Shown: one piece after another, positions 25,174 through 33,969 of the stretch
How the letters are laid out: each line of letters opens with the position of its first letter
Numbering within the stretch: position 1 is the stretch's first letter
Source: Bacteroidota bacterium
GTDB taxonomy: Bacteria; Bacteroidota; Bacteroidia; UKL13-3
Direction of reading: 5' to 3'
NCBI GenBank assembly: GCA_947464275.1
Contig: CANHVU010000004.1
Location: forward strand, 1-64,000
Length of the DNA: 64,000 nucleotides
Notes under the pieces: model-generated
The model's input: only the letters and a program-made list of their open reading frames with translations
Databases searched by the model: none
What the model was told of the DNA's origin: nothing
Made by a program: the position numbers and the translations under genes

Positions 25174-25953
25174 ATGGAATTTGAATTTATATTAGTAAAC
25201 CCCAATTACGATAAGCATATTGCTTTAATTCAATTAAATAGACCAAAAGAATTAAATGCATTGAACTTACAATTGATGTTAGAGCTGAAAAAGGCTTTAC
25301 AGCAATTAGATGACAATGACGATGTGCGTTGTATAATCATTACTGGAAATGAACAAGCTTTTGCGGCTGGTGCCGATATAAAGCAAATGGAAAGTAAAAA
25401 TGCCATTGATTTATTAAAAATTGATCAGTTTGAAACTTGGGATCAAATTAGAAAAACTAAAAAACCAATTATAGCTGCTGTGAGCGGTTTTGCTTTAGGC
25501 GGTGGCTGCGAGTTAGTAATGACTTGCGATATGGTAGTAGCTAGCGAAACTGCTAAATTTGGTCAGCCTGAAATAAAATTGGGCATTATGCCTGGGGCTG
25601 GAGGAACCCAACGTTTAACTAAAGCTGTAGGCAAAGCGTTGGCTATGGAAATGGTATTAACAGGTAAGTTTATTAGTGCCGAAGAAGCATTAAGTGCTGG
25701 ATTGATTAACCGCGTAGTGCCAACTGAATTGTATTTAGAAGAAGCTGTTAAAATGGCAAAAGAAATTACTATTCAAAGTCCAATTGCCATTCGTTTGGCT
25801 AAAGAAAGTGTATTAAAAGCTTTTGACAGTGGCTTACAAGAAGGTTTATATTTTGAACGTAAAAACTTTTACATGTGTTTTGCTTCAGAAGATCAAAAAG
25901 AAGGCATGAAAGCCTTTGTTGAAAAACGCAAACCTATTTTTGAGGGAAAATAA
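25174..25953 (+). CDS. Enoyl-CoA hydratase/isomerase family protein
   Basis: This 259-residue crotonase-fold enzyme adds water to 2-enoyl-CoA in fatty-acid or amino-acid breakdown. The oxyanion-hole segments AFAAGADIKQM and ALGGGCELVMTCDM are present, as are the two expected catalytic Glu positions (CELVMTCD and GQPEIKLGIMPGAGGTQRL). The length is normal. The 72-base spacer from lspA has a loose 7-base texture. The gene ends at a bidirectional terminator shared with tRNA-His. Confidence 0.94.
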   Translation: MEFEFILVNPNYDKHIALIQLNRPKELNALNLQLMLELKKALQQLDDNDDVRCIIITGNEQAFAAGADIKQMESKNAIDLLKIDQFETWDQIRKTKKPIIAAVSGFALGGGCELVMTCDMVVASETAKFGQPEIKLGIMPGAGGTQRLTKAVGKALAMEMVLTGKFISAEEALSAGLINRVVPTELYLEEAVKMAKEITIQSPIAIRLAKESVLKAFDSGLQEGLYFERKNFYMCFASEDQKEGMKAFVEKRKPIFEGK

Positions 25954-25970
25954 TTTAATAATTCTGAAAT

Positions 25971-26006
25971 AAAAAAAGGTTTTATACTATGTATAAAACC
26001 TTTTTT
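25971..26006. terminator. Bidirectional terminator between the hydratase gene and tRNA-His
   Basis: A 16-17 base-pair stem, AAAAAAGGTTTTATAC with GTATAAAACCTTTTTT, carries T runs in both readings. It lies directly beyond the 3' end of tRNA-His. Confidence 0.88.
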
Positions 26007-26009
26007 GTT

Positions 26010-26087
26010 TGGGGTGGAATATGGGGCTCGAACCCACGACCTCCTGAACCACAATCAGGCGCTCTAACCGACTGAGCTAAAACCACC
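26010..26087 (-). tRNA. tRNA-His (anticodon GTG)
   Basis: On the minus strand the D arm is GCTCAGTCGGTTAGAGC. The anticodon stem CCTGA/TCAGG holds the loop TTGTGGT with anticodon GTG, and the T arm is GTGGG-TTCGAGC-CCCAT. The histidine-specific G at -1 (26087) and C73 (26013) are present, and CCA is encoded (26012-26010). In the acceptor stem GTGGTTT faces ATTCCAC, which leaves two adjacent U-U oppositions (pairs 5-68 and 6-67). Confidence 0.93.
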
Positions 26088-26284
26088 GTTTATTAATCAA
26101 ACTCTTTTCGTTTGATGGGCTGCAAATGTATAAATTTTAAAAACAAAAACAACCTTTTTTTTAAATTTAATTTCAAGTATTTGGTTTCTAATTGAATGTT
26201 ATTTTAACTCAATTGTTAATTTTTAAAATGAAGAATAAAAGTAATTTTTATATTTTACTATTAATGTTATATTGCAGTTGAAAA

Positions 26285-26716
26285 ATGCAAAAAAATATTT
26301 TTAAAATCTTTTTTACAACCCTTTTAATATTGTCTTTTACGAGACTATCTGCCCAAAATGAGGTTAAAGATACCACCTTGCATTTATTCACCCAAAAAGG
26401 ATACGCAAGTTATTACGCTCGTAAGTTTGAAAAACGAAAAACCGCAAATGGTGAAAGATATAAAAGAAGAGAACTTACTGCAGCGCACAGAACACTTCCA
26501 TTTAATACAAAAGTTAAAGTATCCAATCCAAAAAATGGACGTTGGGTTATCGTTAGAATAAATGACAGAGGACCTTTTCATAAGAAAAGAATAATTGATG
26601 TGTCAGAGAGGGCAGCAAGACATTTGGGGATTTTTGGACATGGGCATTCAATGGTAATTATTCATGAAGTACCAGATAGTGCTCAAATTTGGTCAAATCA
26701 ATCGCAACACTACTAA
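26285..26716 (+). CDS. RlpA-like double-psi beta-barrel protein
   Basis: This 143-residue exported protein has a signal peptide (residues 1-23, ending LSAQ). It has one RlpA-type double-psi beta-barrel: GYASYYARKFEKRKTANGE, ELTAAHRTLPFNTKVKV and VRINDRGPFHKKRIIDVSERAARHLG. Conserved His, Asp and Asp residues are present. RlpA of Pseudomonas cleaves denuded glycan strands at the septum. This protein lacks the SPOR domain of the proteobacterial version, as short Bacteroidota forms do. It is monocistronic by spacing. Confidence 0.9.
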   Translation: MQKNIFKIFFTTLLILSFTRLSAQNEVKDTTLHLFTQKGYASYYARKFEKRKTANGERYKRRELTAAHRTLPFNTKVKVSNPKNGRWVIVRINDRGPFHKKRIIDVSERAARHLGIFGHGHSMVIIHEVPDSAQIWSNQSQHY

Positions 26717-26792
26717 TTAATTTATTGTTATAGATTAACTTTTATTTATATGTTTAAGTTTATTTTTGTTTACAAACAAATAATAAATTAAA

Positions 26793-27650
26793 ATGAATTC
26801 AATAAAAAAAATTATTGCAGCAGATTGGGTAGAAATGGGCGGAATTCCATTACGACAACCGCTGCCAAATGGATTAATAAATAATATTGGACCATTATTA
26901 CTAATTCACCATCATAAATCAACAATTCATGCCGGTTCCAAACCTACCGATGTTGGAGTTGGTCCTCATCCACATACTGGTTTTGCACCTGTTACTTTTA
27001 TTTTTGAAGGAAATGTAAATCACAGAGATTCAAGAGGTCATAATTCAATTGTGGAGGCTGGTGGGGTTCAATGGATGAATGCAGGTAAAGGGATTATTCA
27101 CAGTGAAAGACCTTCAGCTGAATTTGCTGCAGAAGGAGGTGTGCAAGAAATTATTCAAATTTGGATTAATTCACCTGCTAAATACAAACAAGAACAGCCT
27201 AAATATTTTGCATTGAATAAACACGAAATTCCAGTTATTGAAGAACAAAATTTAACAATAAAAGTAGTTGCAGGAAAGTATAATCAAATTCAAGGATTTA
27301 GTGAAATTCAAAGTCCCATGACCATTTTAGAGGTACATAGCGATGGAAAAGCAAGTCATACTTTTCAATTTACCAAAGGCTATGAACATGCTATTTACAA
27401 TTTGGATGAAGCATTTAATGCAGAAGGAAATCTAGTTAATGGTTCTCACTTGGTAATTATCGATAATGAAACAACCGAGCTAACCGTAAATTTTGATAAA
27501 CCAACTAGACTTTTGGTTTTTGATATGGAAGCAATTAATGAACCTATTGCTACTTACGGCCCTTTTGTAATGAACACTCAATCGGAAATAATGCAGGCCA
27601 TGCGAGATTATCAAATGGGAAAAATGGGTATTTTAATTGAAGAATTTTAA
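26793..27650 (+). CDS. Pirin family protein
   Basis: This 285-residue bicupin of the pirin family has the N-terminal motif HPHTGFAPVTFIFEG, HRDSRGHNSIVEAGGVQWM and NAGKGIIHSERP. The histidines bind the iron. Bacterial pirins include quercetinases and redox or metabolic regulators; the function here is not predictable. A perfect TAnnTTTG box (26761-26768) lies 24 bases before the ATG without a clear TTG at the right distance. It ends at a bidirectional terminator shared with dnaB. Confidence 0.93.
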   Translation: MNSIKKIIAADWVEMGGIPLRQPLPNGLINNIGPLLLIHHHKSTIHAGSKPTDVGVGPHPHTGFAPVTFIFEGNVNHRDSRGHNSIVEAGGVQWMNAGKGIIHSERPSAEFAAEGGVQEIIQIWINSPAKYKQEQPKYFALNKHEIPVIEEQNLTIKVVAGKYNQIQGFSEIQSPMTILEVHSDGKASHTFQFTKGYEHAIYNLDEAFNAEGNLVNGSHLVIIDNETTELTVNFDKPTRLLVFDMEAINEPIATYGPFVMNTQSEIMQAMRDYQMGKMGILIEEF

Positions 27651-27653
27651 ATA

Positions 27654-27690
27654 AAAAGTGGCTGTTTAATTAAAAACAGCCACTTCAAAT
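27654..27690. terminator. Bidirectional terminator between pirin and dnaB genes
   Basis: AAGTGGCTGTTT pairs with AAACAGCCACTT between two convergent genes, with A and T residues on the flanks. Confidence 0.85.
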
Positions 27691-29262
27691 TTAGAAAGGA
27701 GCATCTCCATTAAATGTCATTGGCCCTTCATCATCTACATCGCTATCCCAATTAATACTAGAACTAACCGTAATTGTTCCATTATTGCCATTATTATCAT
27801 TATAGTCTGGAATTGCATAATTATCAAAGTCGGTTTTATCAGCAAATTTAGTGTACTTGCCAATAAATCTTAATCTTACATCATGGAGTTCACCATTCCT
27901 ATGCTTGGCTACCATTATTTCTGCTTCATCAGCGCAAGGAGTTCCATCATCCCATTCGGTTAATTTATAGTATTGCGGACGGTAAATAAACATTACCATA
28001 TCTGCATCTTGCTCAATGGAACCTGATTCACGTAAATCGGAAAGAATAGGCCTGCCTGTTCCTGTTCCTGGTGAAGCACTCCCTCCTCCTCCACGTTTTT
28101 CACTTTGACGACTTAGCTGAGCTAAAGCTAAAACAGGCACATCAAGTTCTTTTGCTAAAGCCTTTAAACTTCTTGAAATATAACTTACTTCTTGCTCACG
28201 ATTACCATTTTTATTATTCGAATCATCACCACGCATTAGTTGCAAATAATCTATAATAATCATTTGAATATTATTCTGTTGTTTTAACCTTCTACATTTT
28301 GCACGAAGCTCAAATACTGAAATAGCAGGTGTATCATCAATAAATATTGGTGCTTCGCTTAACTTAGCTATTTTAGAATTCAACTGCTGCCATTCGTGGT
28401 CTGCTAAAATTCCTTTTTTCAACTTGTCTGATTCTATTTCAGCTTCTGCACTTATCATACGGTTTGCCAATTGCTTAGAACTCATTTCTAGTGAAAAAAT
28501 AGCTACAGCCCTTGGTGTTTCGGTATTTGATAAACAAGCATTGCGAGCAACACTCAATACAAATGCAGTTTTACCCATACCAGGTCGGGCGGCAATAATT
28601 ATTAAATCAGATTTCTGAAATCCAGAAGTAACTCTATCTAATTTACTAAATCCAGAAGGAATGCCTGTTAATCCACCTTCTTTTCCTCTTAACTCATCAA
28701 TTTCATTAATAGCTTCTTGCATTACGCTACTAATGTTACGGTAATCTTTTTTAATATTTCCTTGCGAAACTTCAAATAGTTTTCGTTCAGCGCTATCTAA
28801 TAATTCAAAGGCATCCGTGCCATCTTCATAAGCCTCAGTTCCAATTTCACCACTTATTCTGATCAACTCACGTTGCAAAAATTTTTGAGCAATAATTCTA
28901 GAGTGGTATTCTATGTTAGCTGCACTTGCTACGCGATTAGTTAAAGAAGTAACGTAGTATGCACCTCCAGACATTTCTATATTACCTTTCTTTTTAAGTT
29001 CATGGCTAACAGTTAAAATATCAACTGCACTTCCATTTTGCCATAAATTTAAAATAGCTTCATATATATTTTTATGTTTGGGATCGTAAAAACTATCTGG
29101 TTTTAGAACTTCAGCAACAATATTAATGGCATCTTTTTCTAGAAGTAAAGCACCTAAAACTGCTTGCTCTAATTCGGGTGCTTGTGGTGGTAATTTTCCC
29201 GTCTCAAAAATTTGAGCATTTGTAAGTGTTCTTTTCTTTCTATTTGCAACTATTTCCGCCAT
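27691..29262 (-). CDS. dnaB: Replicative DNA helicase DnaB
   Basis: This 523-residue hexameric helicase unwinds DNA at the replication fork. The N-terminal DnaB domain (LPPQAPELEQAVLGALLLE) is followed by the RecA-like motor with Walker A GRPGMGKT (about 230), IFSLEMS, Walker B MIIIDYLQLM, and LSDLRESGSIEQDADMVMF. No intein interrupts the motor. The C-terminal 40 residues are a Asn/Gly/Asp-rich tail as in related species. The gene is divergent from the lipoprotein gene at 29670 across 407 bases. Confidence 0.97.
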   Translation of the reverse strand: MAEIVANRKKRTLTNAQIFETGKLPPQAPELEQAVLGALLLEKDAINIVAEVLKPDSFYDPKHKNIYEAILNLWQNGSAVDILTVSHELKKKGNIEMSGGAYYVTSLTNRVASAANIEYHSRIIAQKFLQRELIRISGEIGTEAYEDGTDAFELLDSAERKLFEVSQGNIKKDYRNISSVMQEAINEIDELRGKEGGLTGIPSGFSKLDRVTSGFQKSDLIIIAARPGMGKTAFVLSVARNACLSNTETPRAVAIFSLEMSSKQLANRMISAEAEIESDKLKKGILADHEWQQLNSKIAKLSEAPIFIDDTPAISVFELRAKCRRLKQQNNIQMIIIDYLQLMRGDDSNNKNGNREQEVSYISRSLKALAKELDVPVLALAQLSRQSEKRGGGGSASPGTGTGRPILSDLRESGSIEQDADMVMFIYRPQYYKLTEWDDGTPCADEAEIMVAKHRNGELHDVRLRFIGKYTKFADKTDFDNYAIPDYNDNNGNNGTITVSSSINWDSDVDDEGPMTFNGDAPF

Positions 29263-29669
29263 GCTACTTATACTTTTCTTTATTACTTTTCTCCCAAAAA
29301 TGTATTAAAATGTTCTAGTACCCAAATTGAAAAATGATATACACATAAAAAAGATAGTGTTAGTTAACTGTTAATAACAGTTATATTCATTTCTATTTAC
29401 CTGATTTTGATACCAATTTTATACACATTTTAAATAAGTAAATTTTATAAATAGCTCATGTTTATAGCAACGAATTTCAATGAAGTAATAATTTCTTAAC
29501 AATAAAAGTTGGCAATAAAATTTGATTCAAAAACCTTGTGAAACATAAAACTAAATGAAATATGGGTAATAAAAATTACAATTAAATTCAATGAGTTACT
29601 TTTATTTAAAACTATTTCTTTTAAAATTAAATTTAATTACATTTATTGTAACAAATATTAAATAAAAAT
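29263..29669. promoter_or_regulatory. AT-rich divergent promoter region with a 19-base palindrome
   Basis: This 407-base gap separates dnaB (minus) from the lipoprotein operon (plus). It contains the near-perfect palindrome TAACTGTTA-A-TAACAGTTA at 29365-29383, about 100 bases upstream of dnaB. The arms are nine bases with one central base. It looks like a repressor-binding site. I see no gene, no DnaA-box cluster and no clear promoter in the rest. Confidence 0.5.
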
Positions 29670-30080
29670 ATGCAGTTTAAAAATATTTTGGTAATTGCAA
29701 TAACTGTTTCCATTTTTTCATGCGAAACTAAACAGCAAAAAATAAAAAATGAAATAGTTGTGTTTAAAGAATTTTCTGATTCTTTATTAAGAGTGAATAA
29801 GCATTATGTTGAAGTATTATATGGCGATACCAACTTATTTAATATTACAGACCCTTCTAATCCTGCATTAAGTTTTAACGATACTGCAATTCAACTGCAT
29901 TCTAATATTTTTGATACCACCACAGAGTATACTCAAAAAGTAATGATGCAAACTTTGAAAAGATATAATGAATTGGAACAAAAATATGATACACTTAAAC
30001 ATTTAATGGATAAAAATACTATTCAAATATTTGAAACGATTAAAAATAATATAAATACAATTAAACAACCAGTTAAGTAA
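29670..30080 (+). CDS. Small lipoprotein of unknown function
   Basis: This 136-residue product has a lipoprotein signal ending IFSC (Cys18). The mature part is charged and helical (QKIKNEIVVFKEFSDSLL, TLKRYNELEQKYDTLKHLM, IFETIKNNINTI), so a coiled coil is likely. It lies seven bases upstream of the membrane-fusion protein gene and is surely co-transcribed. The pairing suggests a role beside that exporter component; I recognise no family. Confidence 0.75.
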   Translation: MQFKNILVIAITVSIFSCETKQQKIKNEIVVFKEFSDSLLRVNKHYVEVLYGDTNLFNITDPSNPALSFNDTAIQLHSNIFDTTTEYTQKVMMQTLKRYNELEQKYDTLKHLMDKNTIQIFETIKNNINTIKQPVK

Positions 30081-30086
30081 TTATAA

Positions 30087-31325
30087 ATGAAAAAACATAG
30101 AGGGAAATTTATAGCATTAGCTGTATTAATTGCGATGGCTACCATTTATTGGGTGGTAATAAAAAAGGTGGATGAAAATCAAATAATGGTTTTGGTAGAA
30201 GAAGGAAGTTTTGATGTAACAGTTTTAAATACTGGTGAATTACGTGCAAAAAATTATACTGAAATTTCTGCTCCAAGTGCTTTACGACAAGTAGGAATTT
30301 GGCAAGTCAAAATTAGTAACTTAGTTGCCGAAGGTACTGTAGTAAAAGAGGGAGAATTTGTAGCTGAGTTAGATAAAACTGAGATTATGAATAAAATTAA
30401 TGAAGAACAGTTGAATGTACAAAAAAAACAATCTGAATTTAAATCTACTCAACTTGATACAACCTTAACCATGCGCGATGCTAGAGATGAGTTGTTTAAC
30501 TTAAAATACGCAGTAGAAGAAAGAAAACTAACTAAAGAACAATCTATTTATGAGCCACCTGCTGTATTGAGACAAGCCGAAATTGAATATGAAAAAGCTA
30601 TAAGAAACTACGATCAAAAAAAAGAAAACTATAAAACCAAGCAACAACAGAGCGTTACCAAAATGCAAATTATAGGAAATGAATTAACTAAGGCTCAAAA
30701 TAGATTATCGGAACTAACTACTACTTTAGCTCAGTTTACCATTACTGCACCCAAAAGTGGAATGGTAATTTATGCCAAAGAATGGGATGGAAAGAAAAAA
30801 ATAGTTGGAAGTACTGTTAATACTTGGGATCCAACCGTAGCAAACTTACCCGATTTAAGAACAATGGAAAGTATAACCTATATTAATGAAGTAGATATTC
30901 AAAAAGTTAAAACTAATCAATTGGTTAATATTGGGCTTGATGCTCAAACAGGTAAAAAACTACAAGGTATTGTTAAATCGGTGGCTAGTATTGGTGAACA
31001 AAAACCTAATAGTGAAGCAAAAGTATTTGAAGTTGTAATTGATGTTACTTCAATTGATACTTCATTGAGACCAGCTATGACCACTTCTAACAGTATTTCA
31101 ACTAATACCTTAAAAAATGTATTGAGTATTCCAATAGAATGTGTGCATACCGAAGGAACTAAAAGTTTTGTTTATAAACTCGATGACAAAAAAGCCGTTA
31201 AACAAGAAGTTAAAATTGGGGCTAGCAATGAAACACATACAGTAATACTAAAAGGATTGCTAGCTAAAGAAGCTGTTTATTTATCAATACCAAAAGATAC
31301 TTTAGGCATAAAATGGGCAAATTAA
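30087..31325 (+). CDS. HlyD-type periplasmic adaptor (membrane-fusion protein)
   Basis: This 412-residue adaptor has an N-terminal membrane anchor (IALAVLIAMATIYWVVI) and a split biotinyl-lipoyl domain (EISAPSALRQVGIWQVKI...VVKEGEFVAELD, then TITAPKSGMVIYAK). A long alpha-hairpin lies between them (about 105-225, rich in Lys, Gln and Glu), and beta-barrel and proximal domains follow. Adaptors of this type link an inner-membrane pump or ABC transporter to a TolC channel. Neither partner is adjacent, which is unusual. The lipoprotein at 29670 precedes it. Confidence 0.9.
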   Translation: MKKHRGKFIALAVLIAMATIYWVVIKKVDENQIMVLVEEGSFDVTVLNTGELRAKNYTEISAPSALRQVGIWQVKISNLVAEGTVVKEGEFVAELDKTEIMNKINEEQLNVQKKQSEFKSTQLDTTLTMRDARDELFNLKYAVEERKLTKEQSIYEPPAVLRQAEIEYEKAIRNYDQKKENYKTKQQQSVTKMQIIGNELTKAQNRLSELTTTLAQFTITAPKSGMVIYAKEWDGKKKIVGSTVNTWDPTVANLPDLRTMESITYINEVDIQKVKTNQLVNIGLDAQTGKKLQGIVKSVASIGEQKPNSEAKVFEVVIDVTSIDTSLRPAMTTSNSISTNTLKNVLSIPIECVHTEGTKSFVYKLDDKKAVKQEVKIGASNETHTVILKGLLAKEAVYLSIPKDTLGIKWAN

Positions 31326-31354
31326 TTTTACTAATTTCTTAAAACAAAAAAAAC

Positions 31355-31594
31355 ATGAGCAATAACGATATATTAAAAAAGCTAAGGGTAGCACTACAAT
31401 TGAAAAATACTGATATAATAGAAATATTAAAGTTAGTAGATTTTAAAATTTCTGAGAGTGAATTAGGTGCACTTTTTCGCAAGGAGGACCACCCAAAATA
31501 CATGGACTGTGGTGACCAAATTTTACGTAATTTTTTAAATGGTTTAGTAATTCATTTACGTGGCCCACGAGAGGATGGTAAATTAGTTGAATAA
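31355..31594 (+). CDS. DUF1456 family protein, single repeat
   Basis: This 79-residue protein matches one DUF1456 (YehS-like) unit: NNDILKKLRVALQLKNTDI, then ISESELGALFRKEDHPKYMDCGDQILRNFLNGL. E. coli YehS is about twice this length with two such units, so this is a one-unit form. Function unknown. It lies 29 bases after the adaptor gene and may share its message; a terminator follows. Confidence 0.88.
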   Translation: MSNNDILKKLRVALQLKNTDIIEILKLVDFKISESELGALFRKEDHPKYMDCGDQILRNFLNGLVIHLRGPREDGKLVE

Positions 31595-31640
31595 TAAGAA
31601 ATTACTGGCGCATAGTTAACTTAATGAAGCTAATTTAAGA

Positions 31641-31678
31641 AGCATAATGAAAACAAATTTCATTGTGCTTTTTTTTTA
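31641..31678 (+). terminator. Terminator of the lipoprotein-adaptor-DUF1456 unit
   Basis: AGCATAATGAAA pairs with TTTCATTGTGCT (one G-U) and is followed by eight T residues. The rest of the 432-base gap from 31595 to 32026 holds the tRNA-Lys terminator, tRNA-Lys and about 130 bases in which I see nothing. Confidence 0.85.
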
Positions 31679-31806
31679 TAAAACTCAAAAAGGAATTGAT
31701 GTTAGTTTTTATACGTTTTGATTTGAAAACGCTATGATAATTATGTAGAAATATTAAAACAGTATTTCAAAAAATAACCCTATTTTAACTAATATGTTTT
31801 GGAGCA

Positions 31807-31836
31807 TAAAAAAAGCTCTGAATTTCTTCAGAGCTT
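31807..31836 (-). terminator. Terminator of tRNA-Lys
   Basis: On the minus strand AAGCTCTGAA and TTCAGAGCTT form a 10-base-pair stem with a GAAA loop, followed by a run of T. It starts a few bases after the 3' end of tRNA-Lys. Confidence 0.88.
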
Positions 31837-31841
31837 CTCAG

Positions 31842-31914
31842 TGATCCCGCTGGGATTCGAACCCAGGACCCCTACATTAAAAGTGTAATGCTCTACCAGC
31901 TGAGCTACGGAATC
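31842..31914 (-). tRNA. tRNA-Lys (anticodon TTT)
   Basis: On the minus strand the acceptor GATTCCG pairs with CGGGATC with one wobble. The D arm is GCTCAGCTGGTAGAGC, the anticodon loop CTTTTAA gives TTT, and the T arm is CTGGG-TTCGAAT-CCCAG. The discriminator base is A. CCA is not encoded, unlike in the tRNA-His of this window. Confidence 0.96.
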
Positions 31915-32026
31915 TTGCTATCAGTTATCCTTTTTAGCGGGTGCAAATATAGCCCTCTTTCTTTACTATGCAACCTCTTTTTGAAATATTTTTTTATTAT
32001 TTATATTTTACCATGAAGCAAATTTC

Positions 32027-33940
32027 TTATTCACTTAATTCTAGCCATTTTAACTCTTTTTCATCTATGCTATTATTGACTTCTATCAGTTCTTTTCCCA
32101 TTGTAATTATGTCGTCTGTACTAGCATTGGGAGCACTTAATTTAGTTTCTAAATCATTTTTTTTATTATGCAATGCAGCTAAATCTTTTTCTAATTGTTC
32201 AAATAAACGTTGTTCGTTAAAAGTTAATTTACGTTTATTGGAAGCTACTTGTTCTATTTTTATGGGTTCGGCTTTAACTGCCGCTGCGTTGGCAGCTTTG
32301 TTTGCATTGCTTTTGGCTAATAGTGCTTCAGCCTGAATTTCTTCTTGTTCATTTAAATACTCTTGGTAATTACCATTAAACGGACGAATTTTTCCATTGC
32401 CTTCAAATACAAATAAACTATCTACAATGGTATCCATAAAATACCTATCATGGGTAACCACCATAATACAGCCTTCATATTCTTCTAAGAACTCCTCTAA
32501 TACGTTTAAAGTTTCAATATCCAAATCGTTGGTTGGTTCATCTAACACTAAAAAATTAGGCTTACTCATTAATATAGTAAGTAAATACAACCTTCGTTTT
32601 TCACCGCCACTTAATGAACTTACATAATTGTGTTGTTTTTTAGGATCGAATAAAAAACGGGTTAGCAAAGTTTTAGCAGTAAGCTTTTCACCTTTGGTCA
32701 TCTCCACATATTCGGCTATATCAGTTATTACTTCAATCACACGTTTATCATCCTTTAGCTGCATGCCAAGTTGATTATAATAACCCACTTTTACAGTATC
32801 GCCCAAGCTAATTTTACCACCATCAGGTTGCTCAGTACCTAAAAGCATATTTAAAAACGTAGTTTTACCTACTCCATTATTTCCAATAATTCCAATTCGT
32901 TCCCCTGGTTTGAATATATAAGTAAAGTCTTCACAAATTTTCAAATCGTCAAAAGATTTTTTCAATTGTTGGACTTCTAAAATTTTAGAACCCAATCTTT
33001 CCATTTTCATTTTTATTTCCACCTTAGCATCATCGCGCTTATACGATGCTTTTTCTTTGGTTTCATAAAAGTCCTCTATCCTACTTTTCGATTTAGTGGT
33101 TCTAGCCTTAGGTTGTTTACGCATCCATTCTAACTCCTTACGCATGTGCTTTCTTGCAGCATCAGCCTCCTTATCTAAATACTCTTCTCGTTGGGCTTTT
33201 TTCTCTAAAAAGTATGCGTAATTGCCTTTGTGGGTATATAAATTGCCTTCGGCCAATTCAATAATTTCATTACAAACTTTATCTAAAAAATACCTGTCGT
33301 GTGTTACCAAAAGTAAGGTGGTATTATTAACAGTTAAGTAAGTTTCTAGCCATTCTATCATTTTTAAATCTAGATGATTGGTAGGTTCATCCATAATAAT
33401 AAAATCTGGCTGTTGAACCAAAACGGTAGCTATAGCTAAACGTTTCTTTTGCCCACCACTTAAACTTGCAATACTACTATGCAAGTGATTGTGCAAGTTT
33501 AATTGTTGTAAAATGGTTTTTATTTTTGTTTCAATATCCCATGCATTATTCAAATCCATTGCTTCCATAGCATACTGAAGTTGGTTTTGATTGTCGATAT
33601 TTTCAGGATCTTTGTCTAGAATTTCAATTACTTCCTCATACCTAGCTACACAATTTAGTAATTCGTTATCACTTTTATATATGGCCGACCAAACATCATC
33701 GGTTTGGTAAAATTGCGGATCTTGTTCAATATATGCCCAACGTATATTTTTATCGATAACAATTTGTCCTTCGTCACCTTTATCTCTGCCTGTAAGTATG
33801 TTTAATAAACTGGTTTTACCCGAGCCATTTTTAGCTATTAAAGCTACTCTTTGTCCTTTGGTTACTGTAAAAGTAATATTACTGAATAAATGTCTTTCGC
33901 CATAATATTTCGAAAGGTTTTCAGCGCGTAAATAATTCAT
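32027..33940 (-). CDS. ABC-F family ATPase, Uup-like
   Basis: This 637-residue cytoplasmic protein has two ABC nucleotide-binding domains and no membrane part. Walker A motifs are AKNGSGKT and GNNGVGKT, and the signature motifs are LSGGQKKR and LSGGEKRR. A charged linker (about 240-310) joins the domains. The C-terminal coiled coil (about 565-637) is the Uup-type DNA-binding or ribosome-binding extension. ABC-F proteins act on the ribosome; Uup also influences transposon excision. The C-terminal coiled coil and housekeeping setting speak against an antibiotic-resistance type. Confidence 0.92.
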   Translation of the reverse strand: MNYLRAENLSKYYGERHLFSNITFTVTKGQRVALIAKNGSGKTSLLNILTGRDKGDEGQIVIDKNIRWAYIEQDPQFYQTDDVWSAIYKSDNELLNCVARYEEVIEILDKDPENIDNQNQLQYAMEAMDLNNAWDIETKIKTILQQLNLHNHLHSSIASLSGGQKKRLAIATVLVQQPDFIIMDEPTNHLDLKMIEWLETYLTVNNTTLLLVTHDRYFLDKVCNEIIELAEGNLYTHKGNYAYFLEKKAQREEYLDKEADAARKHMRKELEWMRKQPKARTTKSKSRIEDFYETKEKASYKRDDAKVEIKMKMERLGSKILEVQQLKKSFDDLKICEDFTYIFKPGERIGIIGNNGVGKTTFLNMLLGTEQPDGGKISLGDTVKVGYYNQLGMQLKDDKRVIEVITDIAEYVEMTKGEKLTAKTLLTRFLFDPKKQHNYVSSLSGGEKRRLYLLTILMSKPNFLVLDEPTNDLDIETLNVLEEFLEEYEGCIMVVTHDRYFMDTIVDSLFVFEGNGKIRPFNGNYQEYLNEQEEIQAEALLAKSNANKAANAAAVKAEPIKIEQVASNKRKLTFNEQRLFEQLEKDLAALHNKKNDLETKLSAPNASTDDIITMGKELIEVNNSIDEKELKWLELSE

Positions 33941-33969
33941 GCCGCAAGTTTAAACTAAATAAAACAATA

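Noticed and set aside
32027-33940. Antibiotic-resistance ABC-F gene
   Set aside because: The C-terminal coiled coil and housekeeping setting fit the Uup group better than the ribosome-protection types.
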